A DNA stretch of 64,000 nucleotides. It comes from Corythucha ciliata (Eukaryota > Arthropoda > Insecta > Hemiptera > Tingidae). This document shows, piece by piece, positions 48,669 through 59,577 of this stretch. Position 1 is the first letter of the stretch. Each line of letters opens with the position of its first letter. The position numbers and the translations under genes were made by a program. The stretch lies in contig CM075941.1 in the NCBI GenBank assembly GCA_038030265.1, forward strand, positions 10,354,001-10,418,000, read 5' to 3'. The notes below the pieces were generated by a model. It was not told where the DNA came from and searched no databases. It was given only the letters and a program-made list of their open reading frames with translations.

Positions 48669-48974
48669 GGTTTCCCACGCGTGGAATAAGTCAATTCAGT
48701 AAATTTGAGAGCGTTTTGCTTTAAAAGTACATAGTTCGATGAGATTCAAGTTGCAATTCAATTCAACTGCAAAGCACAAACACAAAATTAATTTTAAAAG
48801 TCCAACGGTCTTTCATTTTTATCAGACAAACAAACAGATAATGCATGAAAAGGGTGAAGGGGGTGAAGTGCAAGCGGTAAAGGCAAACTGGCGAAACCTT
48901 GCTGCGCTTCGAGTGACTGATATTCAAAAAATTGACCGTTAATTTTCTAATGGTCGCAGATCGCAATTCTAATT
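48669..48974. other. Region upstream of ASPM
   Basis: Probable ASPM promoter/5' UTR. AT-rich, no other feature recognised. Confidence 0.4.
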
Positions 48975-49337
48975 TTCGCTTTTGAAAATCCCCTGTTTTC
49001 CTTCTCCTTGAGGAATTTGCTCTTTAAAATGACTATTGTTCACATTAAACATTGATATGAATCAAGGATTTTTTTGAACATTTTGAGTGGGGGATTAATT
49101 ACGTCAAAAGTTAGCTAATGAATTGATGGTGTGGTGAAAAGGGGATAAAACAAGGGGATGAAACTTGTTTTCTGTGGGACAATTTTTCTTGTTATTCGTA
49201 AACAAAAATTTTTAGAGGTCTCTCAAATGCTTCACAACTAAAAAATTGACGTCATTTCCCCTTTGCTCCATTCATCTCCTCCTAATGAACTTTGACATTT
49301 ATTTAATAATCACCAGCCGCACCAATCGGGCTGCAAC

Positions 49338-51654
49338 CAGTGGCGTAGGTAGGAATTTGTCCTGGGGGGGGGGATCAGATTGGAATCTCGTAAGGTGAGG
49401 GGAGGGGGGTAATTTCACATTTTAGTCATCATTCCACCCAGCCAGCACACTCTTGAATCTGGACATCTTGCTGGCCTCATCGTAGCCTCAATCTCTCAGT
49501 TCAGGGCGATTTTTGGACTCTACCCGCAAATTAGCGCTTTTATCAATTTTGGATGAATGTATCGTTCTTCTCAATTTCAGCCGCAGATTAACGGTTTTGC
49601 CCCACCCACTCCCATAGCCATGAATTTGCGCATTTTCTCAACTTTAGCAGCAAAGTATCGTTTTTATCACGTGAGCGATGTTTCTTAATTATCCACGAGT
49701 TTTGGCGTTTTCCTCAATTTTAGCAGCATATTACCGATTTTTAAATTTTTTTATCAGGGGATTAGCACTTTTCTCAGTTTCAACTGGAAATTAACGTTTT
49801 TCTTAAGTGTTTTCCTCAATATTAGCCGCAAAATAGGGGGACAATTCACGAATTAGGATTTTTTTGGTTCACCAAACGCAATGGTTCACCAGTCGCATGA
49901 GCGACTATTCTCAGTTTACTCGCAAATTAGCGGTTTCTTAACCTATTGCAACAAATTGGCGTTTTTTTTTTTCAATTTCAGCCTGAAAAGTTGCCTTCAG
50001 AATCCGCAAATTGGCGTATACTCAGTTTTTGGCGCAAATGAGAATTTTTCTCAATTTCAACCACGTATTAGCGCTTTTTTTTAATAGTAGCGGCGGCGCG
50101 TCGTAGCGTTTCAAACCTGTGAATTAGCGAACATTCTCAATTTCAGTCACAAATTGGCGTTTGGCGCAATTTTAGCTGTAAATTGGCGATTTTTTCCATT
50201 TTTAGCAGCGAATTAGCAATTATATCAATTTTTTAGGCTTAAAATTAACCTTTCTCTTAATTTTGACAAGGCTGATTATTTTATTTTCTAAATATTACCC
50301 GCAAATTAGCGGTTTTTCACATTTTACCACCGCATTAGCAATTTTATATAACTTTATATAGCTATAGCTATAGCTGTGCATGAATTTGCCATTTTCCTGA
50401 ATTTTAGCCACAAAAATGCCTTAGTTAGCGATCTTTTTCCTAGCGATCTTTTTCAGAGAAGATAGCGATCCTTACCAGCGATCTTTTTTCCGTCAACAGA
50501 GAAGGGGTGGGGAGTCAGGGAGGGGGAAGAAAGGGAGTACAGAAAGAGTGGGGGTGGGGGCATTGACACCATAAACACAAAATAAACGCACACGAACGAC
50601 ATGAATACGGGCTGAGGCAGGATCGCCATTCCCTAGCTTGACAATATCGTTATAAAGTGTCGTGCCACAACCAATTCGGTATAGAACCTCTACAAACACC
50701 CCCGACGCATAAAACATGCCAGCCAATGACATGAGTACAGGCGGAGGCGGTCTGGGGGCAGGGATCGCTGGCACGACAATATCGTTATAAAGTGTCGTGC
50801 CACAACCATCTTCGGTATAGGACCTCTACAGACACCCCCGAAGCATAAAACATGCCCGCCAATGACATAAGTACAGGCGGGGGCGGTCTGGGGGCAGGAT
50901 CGCTGGCATGACAATTTCGTTATAAAGTGTCGTGCCACAACCATCTTCGGTTTGGAACCTCTAAAGACACCCCCGAAACATAAAACATGCCCGCCAATGA
51001 CATAAGTACAGGCGGGGGCGGTCTGGGGGCAGGACCGCTGGCACGACAATATCGTTTTAAAGTGTTTTCAGGCGTCGAATAGCGTTTTGTGCTAATTTTG
51101 CGGCTATTCAGCATCTTATTCCCTTTTTCATACGCGAATGGGCGATTTTACGCCATTTCAGTTGTGAATTTGCCATTTTTGTACAATTTTAACCTGAAAG
51201 CGTCTTTAATTTGTCAATATTAAAGCGTGTTTTGTCAACTTTAACCGCGGGGTTTGCCCAAATGCAACACTTTTGCATACATTTTCACAATTTATTCGTA
51301 GAATGCCCTCCGTGTACCGCGAATCTGCGATTTTTTTCTTAATTTTAGTCTGGAAGTAGCATCGCTAGACCACGAATCAGCGCTTTTTAACAGCTACAGC
51401 CACGAATATTACCGATTTTTGTCAGATAGAGGGTCCGGGGCGTACACTACTGCGTTGGGTCCGAAGTCTAAGGAAAAAGCTGGACGTACTCGGACCTTTT
51501 CGGGCTGCTTCAAGTCAGAAAATCTGCTAAACCTAACTTCAACGTGAATCGCTCATGGGAGATTTCACGGAGCTCTTCGTTATGGTACTAGTGTCCCATC
51601 GTTCGTATACTTGTGGTTCGGGGGGGATCCATCCCCCCCGTACCTATGCCCCTG
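49338..51654. mobile_element. hAT-A element, copy 2 (complete), 8-bp target duplication
   Basis: Ends CAGTGGCGTAGGTAGG and CCTATGCCCCTG (complement CAGGGGCATAGG), flanked by gctgcaac at 49,330-49,337 and 51,655-51,662. CAGnGGCGTA-type ends plus an 8-bp duplication indicate hAT. The interior is satellite S1 plus a ~136-bp tandem array; no transposase frame, so it is non-autonomous. Alignable to 31,344-33,836. Confidence 0.9.
50590..51060. repeat. ~136-bp tandem array inside hAT-A copy 2
   Basis: About 3.5 units with ATGACAT(G/A)AGTACAGGCGG, GCAGG(G)ATCGCTGGCACGACAAT, CGTTATAAAGTGTCGTGCCACAACC and ACACCCCCGA(A/C)GCATAAAACATGCC. Unit starts near 50,715, 50,851 and 50,986. This replaces the segment corresponding to 32,880-33,370 of copy 1. 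The small preceding frames (93-119 codons on the minus strand) are repeats of this unit, not a gene. Confidence 0.82.
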
Positions 51655-51708
51655 GCTGCAACTACCGTTGATACTTTTCTTCCAAATCAGACATTCATGA
51701 AAGTTCCT

Positions 51709-52673
51709 CTATCCAAGTAATTTGGGTTTTGAACGGGCTAATCCTGCAAAATCTAATTTATAAATCGCCAAATCCACGTAATTTGGGTTTAAAAGTGTAC
51801 AGGGGCATACTCTATTGCTATTCCTTTCCACGTTTCCGGGGTGAATTGAATTGGCTGAAGTCAAACATCATTGGCTTTTGGCAGCGCAGTCAAAATAGTG
51901 AAAACGACGATTTTTGATCAATTTAATAGCGTTTATAATAGTGCACCGGACGACTACTAACTGAAGTGCAAAACATACACTAATAGAGCATTTGGGTCCA
52001 AACGGTTAGTTTTCGAGTTTAAGATCGTCCCCGTTTTATAATTTTTGAGACAAAAATGATAGGTAAATGTTCCTCCAGGCTGAATAAGTAGTTTAGGCGA
52101 AAAATGACCAATATTTTTGCCCGGATTTGACTGTTTCTGGCTTGATGAGTTGAACTTTGCAGCCTTTGACCGCTGAGTTCATTAATGTCTTTGTTTCGGA
52201 AGTTTTATTCGTAGTTACATGGTTATTTCATTAAAATTTTTATTACACTTCAAATTAGCGTATAGATTTGGGTGAGAAAGAAAAAAAAAAGTGGGAATTC
52301 GTCATCCAGCGCAAGGAGCGTTCACTTATCAGTGAAAAAGCCGCAATAACCTTCGTCTTATAACAGTTGAAATCTTCCTTCCCAAACGGAATTTTCAGCT
52401 TGAGGTGGTCTTCGGGTATTTATTTTCGTTCATTTATCTCTGTAAGTTGGCTTATAGCTTGATGTTTTCTCGAGTTCTTCCTCTTTTCAAGCCGAGTAAC
52501 TGTTTGAATTCTTAAATCATTTTCAAAATATGCCGTGACGGACGTCGGTACTTCCCGCGTAGACTGCAGTCCTTCTCGGCATTTTTGCCGCATAACGTCT
52601 GCATCTCTCATCTTTGACGCTTAATTTTTTTTTTTGTTTCTTAGGAGTTTCCTTGAAAGTTTTGAGTCGAGTC
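51709..52673. other. Region upstream of PHPT1-like exon
   Basis: No supported gene. TTTGTTTCTTAG at ~52,634-52,644 looks like an acceptor before the PHPT1-like coding exon, so a 5' untranslated or N-terminal exon may lie in this stretch. Confidence 0.4.
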
Positions 52674-52830
52674 ATGTCCACCAACGTGTTAAACTCGGTG
52701 CCCAACGTCGACATCGACCCAGACGGCACCTTCAAGTACGTTCTCATTCGAGTCTATGCCCCTCAAACGGCGGACGGTGACGAGCCGTCAAAAATGATCG
52801 TGCGAGGAAACAAGCGGGGTGCCTATCACG
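52674..52830 (+). CDS. PHPT1: PHPT1-like phosphohistidine phosphatase, first coding exon only
   Basis: 14-kDa cytosolic Janus-family enzyme that removes phosphate from protein histidine. The exon encodes 52 codons plus one base: VPNVDIDPDGTFKYVLIRVY..SKMIVRGNKRGAYH, matching the family N-terminus (PDVDIDSDGVFKYVLIRV..IVRGYKWAEYH), and ends at a strong GTGAGT donor (52,831). The catalytic histidine and the CxCxGGGR-type region would be in later exons, which I could not find up to 64,000; they may lie beyond the window or be missing. The frame is open upstream to an acceptor at 52,645 (GVSLKVLSRV), so the true start may be further 5'. ATG at 52,674 gives the usual length. Confidence 0.85.
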
Positions 52831-53118
52831 GTGAGTAAAAACTGTTGTGTTTGGTGTTGGGATTTTACTAGATGTCGCAGTCGCTCGAGAAGGATGCCGT
52901 GACACATACCCCAAAAAGATTGAGCGGCGATAATGACATTATGATGGGACTCGCTAGTGGAATACTGAGCTGGAAGTATTTGAAAATAGAATGGTTTTCA
53001 CCTAGAACGTGATTTTGAGGTTGGGAGAGGGACGAAAATAAAGTGAAAGTTTTCTCTGCTCGACCGCGCTCTCAATCGACGTTGCTCTCTCTCTGTCTCT
53101 CTGAGAGCAAAAGAGAAA

Positions 53119-53190
53119 GGGCCGCTCCGGGATTTGAACCCGGGACCTCCTGCACCCAAAGCAGGAATCATACCCCTAGACCAAGCGGCC
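53119..53190 (-). tRNA. tRNA-Pro(TGG)
   Basis: Complete cloverleaf: acceptor GGCCGCT/AGCGGCC, D arm with TCTAGGGGTATGA, anticodon arm CCTGC-TTTGGGT-GCAGG (anticodon TGG), T arm CCGGG-TTCAAAT-CCCGG. Boxes A and B are canonical. No intron. It lies in the intron downstream of the PHPT1-like exon, on the opposite strand. Confidence 0.95.
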
Positions 53191-54150
53191 TGTTGAGAGC
53201 CATTTCAGGTACCTATGAACCTCGTACCTGTGAAGCACACTCATTAAGCAGAACCGGATCCAGAATTAAGGAATACATTGGCTGAAGCCTTGTGACATGC
53301 CAACGTCCAAGTGCTAATGCCAGCCATCTATTTTTGCTCCTCTTCCATCAACAACAACAATGTTGGTTACAGAGTGTAATAGTTTTGAACCTCGTAGTTA
53401 AGGTTCTGTTATGCTGTCATAACCACGGCTCAAGTGCTATTCAAAAATCAAATACCTGAAGGGTCAGTTTCTCGCACAAAATTGCAAGTTTTGAGCCAGA
53501 AAAACAAAATTTTGTGACTAAATTGACAACTCCTTCACTAAATATTCAGTTTTCCTGGCTCCTTCTGTGACAAATGGTACATATGTGCCCTGCACAGCGG
53601 AACCGGAACACCTTACTCCGCTACTTGCATTTTGTTGCTTAGCTGTGTGGTTAACGCGCCCCGAGTATCACTTTACTGAGGCTTTTATTTATTTATTTAT
53701 TTTACATTGATTATATTCAAGGACGGGGTACAATTGAGAAAAATATAGCGCCCTCTCACGCACCATAGGTCCTACACACTTCCACCATCTCATCAACCGA
53801 CCAGAGTTGCCAGGTGATCAGTGCAAGAAAGCGCGGGTTGAAGTCCACCACGATGCACAAGCAAGAGAGCTGCGATAGAATGCAAGAGCTCTCTACAGCA
53901 GTCATTTTTGCCTGGGGGGATCAATTTTATTCCCGAAACTCATTTTTGAGCAACCACAACATTCTTTGTGGGTGACTATCCACCACAATCGACCATTTTT
54001 CTATACAGACATGGCCGAATCTTGGGGGGGGGGGACTACCGGGGCTGAATACTGAATACCCCTGGGTGGAAAAATGTTGAAAATATTTTTAAGCGAGCGA
54101 GGGGGATAAGACATATTGAACCAGAAGAGATGAAAAGAGAAAGAAAATAA
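53191..54150. other. Non-genic stretch, PHPT1-like intron or intergenic
   Basis: Mixed sequence with a short ATTT run near 53,680 and a G run near 54,030. No exon with a PHPT1 continuation could be supported. Confidence 0.4.
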
Positions 54151-54156
54151 ATGTTT

Positions 54157-54162
54157 TTTCTC

Positions 54163-54194
<32 letters not shown>
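54157..54194. repeat. (CT)n microsatellite
   Basis: TCTC run of about 19 dinucleotides with one or two interruptions. Confidence 0.9.
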
Positions 54195-54198
<4 letters not shown>

Positions 54199-54529
54199 CT
54201 TCATTTCATACTTCCTGACGGTACTAAGAGGGCTCCTCTACGCACCGCCAGGAACGCTCACACGAAGCCGCCGCAGCCCTATGCAATAGCAGGATCAGTG
54301 GCGGACCTCTACGCTCCATCTGTTGGGGCCCGGAGCGGAAATCTCTACGAGGCCCCTAATCATCCTTTGTTTGCCCATATTGCCGAATTCAAGGACTTGG
54401 TTCTTCCAAAAAGTAAAATTTCGTGGTTTGGCACTTTTTAAGGAACAATTTCGCAAATTTGGCGCTTCCAAAAACAGTTTTTATGCCTGTAGCTCTTTCA
54501 ACCCCAATATGGCTGCTTATATGATCGCT

Positions 54530-55010
54530 TAATGACCACTTGTTCTCAATTTTAGCAGAGAACTAGAGCTTTTCCCTAATTTTGGCCAGCGTTGGGTGAG
54601 TTAGCGTGTTTTTATTTCAATTTTAGCGGATAGTTGACGCTTTTTCTCAACTTTTGCCGCGAATGAGCGATGTTTCCAACTTTTAAAATATGAATTAGCG
54701 CTTTTCTCAACTTTAGTCGCGGATTTTCCGGATCTACACACCAGCGTATTTTTTCTCAATTTTGGCCAGATGTTGGATCAGAAACTACGAATTGACTCAT
54801 GACTTTTTCCATTTGCATACAATTCCGATCTGGAGCCGAATTCTTCTCCGTTACCATGTGATATAATTCAGAGAAGACGGGTGGAAATGCACGGCTTCAT
54901 AGCAGAATTTTATGAAAATGGAAAACGCTATCATTTTATCAATTTCAGCCACGAATGAGCGCTTTTTCTCAATTTTAGCCGGCAATATTAGGTTTAGCCG
55001 AGTAATAGCC
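54530..55010. repeat. Satellite S1 blocks
   Basis: Two blocks of the ~30-bp AATTTTAGC..GAATTAGCG unit (54,530-54,770 and 54,940-55,010). A CAGTGGCGGACCTCTACG sequence at 54,296 resembles a hAT end to the left, but no matching right end with a target duplication was found. Confidence 0.65.
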
Positions 55011-55044
55011 CGCAGAACAGCGAAAAATGAGCGTGACTTCTTAA

Positions 55045-56425
55045 CTTGATTTCTATACTGGGGCGATGGCCTTCATAAAAAAACACAAACCACTGCTTGC
55101 CGAGCTTTCGGAACAATTTATTTCCTTCCTTAGGACTCTACAACGTAACAGGATGACATATTCCAATAACTGAAAATAACAAGTCAAAAAAAAAAAAAGC
55201 AAAAACCTTACCACAGTGTATGTTACAAGTATGAATACTCCGTTATTATATGATGTATGGGACCAAACTTGTTAACCATAAAAAATTGTCCAATCATGAA
55301 AAAATGTGTTAAAAAACAAAAAAACAAAAAAAAGTACCGCAGCCAAGCGTAAGGCCCCGCCCAACGACTCTCCCTCTCACAATAAACATGTTCAAAAACA
55401 CCCCCTCCCCTATCTCCCTTTTGACTTATTATTTCTCAATAATAAGTCTTTGTAATCGTATCGCAAAAACATTTTTTTGACCCCCCCTCAAAATTTGTAG
55501 TTTTACGTTTCAAAGTGCGTAGAATCCAAATCTGCAATAAAAAAAAAATGTCCGTCCGCCGTCCGGGCCATATCTTGCCCTAGGATTGCTCGAAAAAACT
55601 CGTTCTTTCGCACATAGACTCCATTTGGGGTCTAGTTGGTCCTAACATCTGATCAGTTTGATCAAATAACTCCCTGGGGTTTTATGGGCCAAAAGCGGGT
55701 CCAAAATGGGGATTTTCAAAGGATTTGGATCATAGGGGTGTGGGGTGTCGATTTTCATGTAATTTCAAGCCGGATTTGACTACATCGATGAATAATAAAC
55801 CCACAGTCGAAATAATAAGGCATTGTTCGATAATTCGCAGCGTTTTTAAAACTCAACCACCCGTCAACGGCCATCAAATAAATTGAATCATGTATGCTAA
55901 CAAACAACTAAAGCAATTATTTTTAAATAAATACAAAATTTAGAACTGAATATAAATAAATAAACCAAGTAAAAAAAATAAAACTTAAGTAAATCATTAA
56001 AAACTCAACAAATCAACCCCCAAACAAAAACAATTCCCCCTCTCCCTAACTTTTCATTAAAGGTTGGTGAGAGAGTACGTTTTTCCTACTCTTATAGGAA
56101 TAAAGCAACGCAGCTGTATTCATCTGTAAAAGCCAAAGACTCCTGGGGGATGCAGTCACAGTTGGTTATAAATTTGTTATTTATTTAAACATAATTGCTT
56201 TATTTGTTTGTTAGCATACATCATTCTATTTATTTGTTTGGCGTTGACGGGTGGTTGAGTTTTAAAAAAGGGAGATAGGGGAGGGGGTGTTTTTGAGTCT
56301 GTCATCCTGTTACGTTGTAGAGCCCTGAGGAAGGAAATAAATTGTTCTGAAAGCTTGGCAAGCAGTGGTTTGTGTTTTCTGTGAAGGTCATCGTCACAAT
56401 ATAAAAAACGAGCTGATCGACAATA
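55045..56425. mobile_element. Fold-back element F5 (~1.38 kb)
   Basis: Arms pair around ~55,733: CACAAACCACTGCTTGCC / GGCAAGCAGTGGTTTGTG, ACAACGTAACAGGATGAC / GTCATCCTGTTACGTTGT, CCCCTCCCCTATCTCCCTTTT / AAAAGGGAGATAGGGGAGGGG-type, and AACCACCCGTCAACG / CGTTGACGGGTGGTT. The middle is A/T-rich and less paired. The minus-strand frame 56,177-56,446 reflects the arm, not a gene. Confidence 0.78.
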
Positions 56426-57446
56426 CTGGCCGAGATTGACTGTCACCAGAGTGGCTTTTCAATTTCAGACGTAGACTTGCCCTTAAGCTTGCTCAGAGAA
56501 AAGAACTGCGCACATGGGCCTCGATAGGCTATTGCCGACGACACCTTATGGGGGCGTTTTTGGACCTGAAAATCATCCTACTAAAGCCCTCGGACGGTTA
56601 GGCAAAAATGGCCGAAAATTTAAAAATGGAAGGAATCGAATGTCGGAGGTTTCGACCCGGGGAATCCAACAATCGAGTATCCGATGCCGCCGTTTTTGGC
56701 TAGCCCTTTCCTGGTAGAATGGCTCCGAGGGGACGACCTTGACACACTCAATGATCAAAAGTAGCACGGAGGTCATTATTTAGAACCTTGGATTGAAGGC
56801 AGAATCGATTATTTAGTCACAAAAACTACTGGTCACCTGATTTGTTCTATTCTCCTAGACGGATGGAATACAAATTGTCGGATGGGGCCAAAGCGTTGTC
56901 CAAGCGGATATCACATCTCTTTTTCACGATCCTCCATCCATGAGCACGAAATTTTAAATCCATGTTTAAGCTTTTCGGGGGCTCTCTCAAAACAGTGGCG
57001 CGGGGAGATCTGTCCCCCTTGGCACTCTACCACGGGATTGAAACCCAGGCACTCTGGGCTGCCCTGAAGCGTTCATCACGAAAAACCAACATGTTATATT
57101 TCTGGAGTAGCCGTCAACTCGAGGTTTTTTCGCCAGGTTGAAGAAACATAGTTTTCCTCTAGTAACTTGTAGAATTCATTCTCTCGTTACTTGCTTGACT
57201 CCACAAGTGTCGGACTAAGTAGGTGGGGGGGGGAGGGTAGCCGCATGGGGCGGCAAAAACGAATTAGCCCCGGGGCGGCAAAAAGCAAGATCCGGCCCTG
57301 AACACAGACTCACTGCTGGCTGTGAAACTGATTAATCAGCATCGTAAAGGAGGGTGGGAAGGGGGGCGATTCGCGCTTTTCGCTCATTCAAAACAAAATT
57401 TCTCAGAGCTACTCTGGTGCATCGATCAATTTCGAAGGTTATCGCC
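56426..57446. other. Non-genic stretch ending in a hAT-like terminus
   Basis: No supported gene. GGGGCGGCAAAAA occurs twice (57,248 and 57,275) and CAAGATCCGGCCCTG at ~57,285-57,299 reads, in complement, as a hAT-type end (CAGGGCCGGATCTTG). No partner end was identified. Confidence 0.45.
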
Positions 57447-59577
57447 GGTTTTTCCTTTGCCGCCGGTTTGTGACCTTCGCCGACGATGGTTCGCCGGTTT
57501 GACCTTTTTACTCCTCTTTGAGCCCGCAGAACGAGGGATTCGGGGCTGATTTTAAGCGAGGGTGTAAGGGCTGTCGCAGCCCTTCTTAAAGTGCGTGTAG
57601 CTCTCTTAAACAGATTATATGGGTCGTAGGTTGTAGGCATGGGCTCACCTCCCACCTTCTGTCCGAACTTTGTTGGCTCCATTGACCGCTTTCATGCGGT
57701 TATCAAGAGCAACCAAATCTATTCGGTTCCCTTCCCCCCAATCCTCAACTGTCATTGGTGGAGGAGCGTAAACACTGAAAAGAAGGAGACCGAAATCTGA
57801 GTCTTGGTGACGGGATGGTTCTCTTCTTGGGTAACGTTTGGGGCTCATCGTTTGGATCCCACCACCGGAAACAGTTCCGCGCAAAACCCCCTGTCCCGTA
57901 TCCGGACACACCTCGAGAGTATTAAGTCCCTCGAGAGGGAAAGAATTTCACAGAGCAGACTCAAAATTGGTCTTTTGAAGATTCAAAACAGGGAAAATGT
58001 TTTTTTTCTCTAGGTCGAACCCGCGACATTGGTTTTTTGAGTGAGCCAAATCTGCAATATTGATTTTCTGAAAGAACTAAACCAACGAAAACGGGTTTTA
58101 GATGAGCCAAAGCTACGAGGGGTAATGCATGCAAAAAATCGTATCCGTGGGGAGGTTCGTAGGCTGAAAGACTACAAACGGTTGGGTAGGCCGCCCGTTT
58201 TTATTTTAGTGCATTTCATTCTGAAAAATGCACTATTGGTCTCGTCGTGATGGTGGCAAACATGGGTCATGTCATGTTTTTTTCACGTTTCAGAACCTCT
58301 AGAACACGAATTCAGTGGTCTCCAGGATTCATATATTCATATATTCATATATATTCATATATTTCTTTATATATATAGGTTTATTTATAAGCTTATGGCC
58401 GTTTTCTTGTTAGCACGATAACTCTCGTAGAAATTAATTTAGCGGAACGCGCTTTGGCACAAAAATCATTTGTCATAAGACACCGGTCGGTATTGCATTT
58501 GGGCCAAATCGGTCAAGGTGGAGGGGGGGAAATTAGGGGTTGAAATGGTCAAAAAATCAGTATAAATCACCAGTTGATTCTAGAAGCATCATATTCGGTA
58601 CGTATACTCCATGTTAGAGTAGCCTTTGATTCCCATTTTAATTTTTTGAAAAAGTCGAAGGGGAGGGGGTGTTGCCCCCGGAGTGGAAGTAAGTGTGTGG
58701 TCTTGTTAGCACGATATCTCTCAAAGAAATCAGTTTTGCGGAATGCGCTTTCACACAAAAATCAGAAGCCATAAGACCCCGGTCGGTATTGCATTTGGGC
58801 CAAATCGGTCAAGGTGGAGGGGGGGAAATTAGGGGTTGAAATGGTCAAAAAATCACTATAAATCACCAGTTCATTCTAGAAGCATTATATTCGGTACGTA
58901 TACTCCATGTTATAGTAGCCTTTGATTCCTATTTTAATTTTTCGAAAAAGTCAAGGTGGTGGGGGTGGTCTTTCCGGTGTGGAAGTGTAAAAATAGCGTC
59001 GAACTTCACTAGTTCATCTTAGCGCTCTAAAATTCGGCTCAGTAATTTAATGTAACGAAAGCCCTGGTTTCCATTGAGATTTATCGAAAACTTTGATGGG
59101 GGGGGGGGGGTGAAATGGGGGATGACATTTCAAAAAAATTGCTTAAATTCACACGTTTAGTTATTATAAAATACGGCACAAAAATTTAATCTTACAAAGC
59201 CCTTGGAAAACTACCGAAACTTTTCGACATTTTTGAAGAGAGGGTGGTGAAAATAGAGGAAGCAGTTCGGCTTAATGAAACAAATAATGGTATCAAAATT
59301 ATTACTTCTGGGACGGCTTAGGTTATCCGTATACATAATGAAATGCACTCTTTCCGACCGCCAGCTGCCGGAGCGAAATTTTTTTTTTTTTATTATTATT
59401 TTTTTTTAAGAGCCACACTCGCAAAGTTGGTGTTTCAGAAAGAGCCAAACTCGTGTTCTGGGTTTTGTGTGATTGAAAACCTCCGAAATTGGTTTCTGAG
59501 TGAGAACTCCCCCCCCCCCCTTACAACCGATGTTGACGAAAGAAGGTTTTGGTATAAGAGCAAAACCCGCAAAATTG
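57447..59577. repeat. 2,131-bp tandem segmental duplication, copy 1
   Basis: Almost identical to 59,578-61,708 at an offset of 2,131 bp. Visible differences: T/C at 57,596, T/C at 57,615, T/C at 57,899 and a C-tract change near 59,510. The junctions share GG(G)TTTTT. The unit holds minus-strand frames of ~88 and ~116 codons (e.g. FSVYAPPPMTVEDWGEGNR; EPMPTTYDPY) that I do not recognise and that overlap each other, probably repeat-derived. Confidence 0.93.
58430..59240. repeat. ~300-bp internal tandem repeats within the duplicated unit
   Basis: Two close units (58,430-58,690 and 58,735-58,975; shared GGTCGGTATTGCATTTGGGC, AAATTAGGGGTTGAAATGGT, CGTATACTCCATGTTA) and two more diverged ones after 58,985. 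The same series recurs in copy 2 at 60,561-61,371. Confidence 0.75.

Larger units (their letters stand above)
48975..51708. mobile_element. Element A, copy 3, interrupted by hAT-A
   Basis: 48,975-49,337 and 51,655-51,708 together align to element A (TTGAGTGGGGGATTAATTACGTC, AAATGCTTCACAACTAAAAAATTGACGTCATTTCC, GCACCAATCGGGCTGCAAC, then TACCGTTGATACTTTTCTTCC..GAAAGTTCC). Its terminal repeats are worn. The hAT-A element sits inside it. Confidence 0.75.

Noticed and set aside
50690..51114. Minus-strand frames with repeated CQRSCPQTAPACTYVIGGHVL-type segments
   Set aside because: These are translations of the ~136-bp tandem array; repeats of non-multiple-of-three length move between frames, which is not coding behaviour.
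54296..57299. A third hAT-like element bounded by CAGTGGCGGACC and CCGGCCCTG
   Set aside because: The two ends are 3 kb apart, their inverted repeats match poorly and the flanking octamers differ, so they probably belong to different elements.
57332..57911. Minus-strand frames of 116 and 88 codons in the duplicated unit as a gene pair
   Set aside because: They overlap in different frames, are copied with the 2.1-kb duplication and show no splice or domain signal; most likely transposon remnants.
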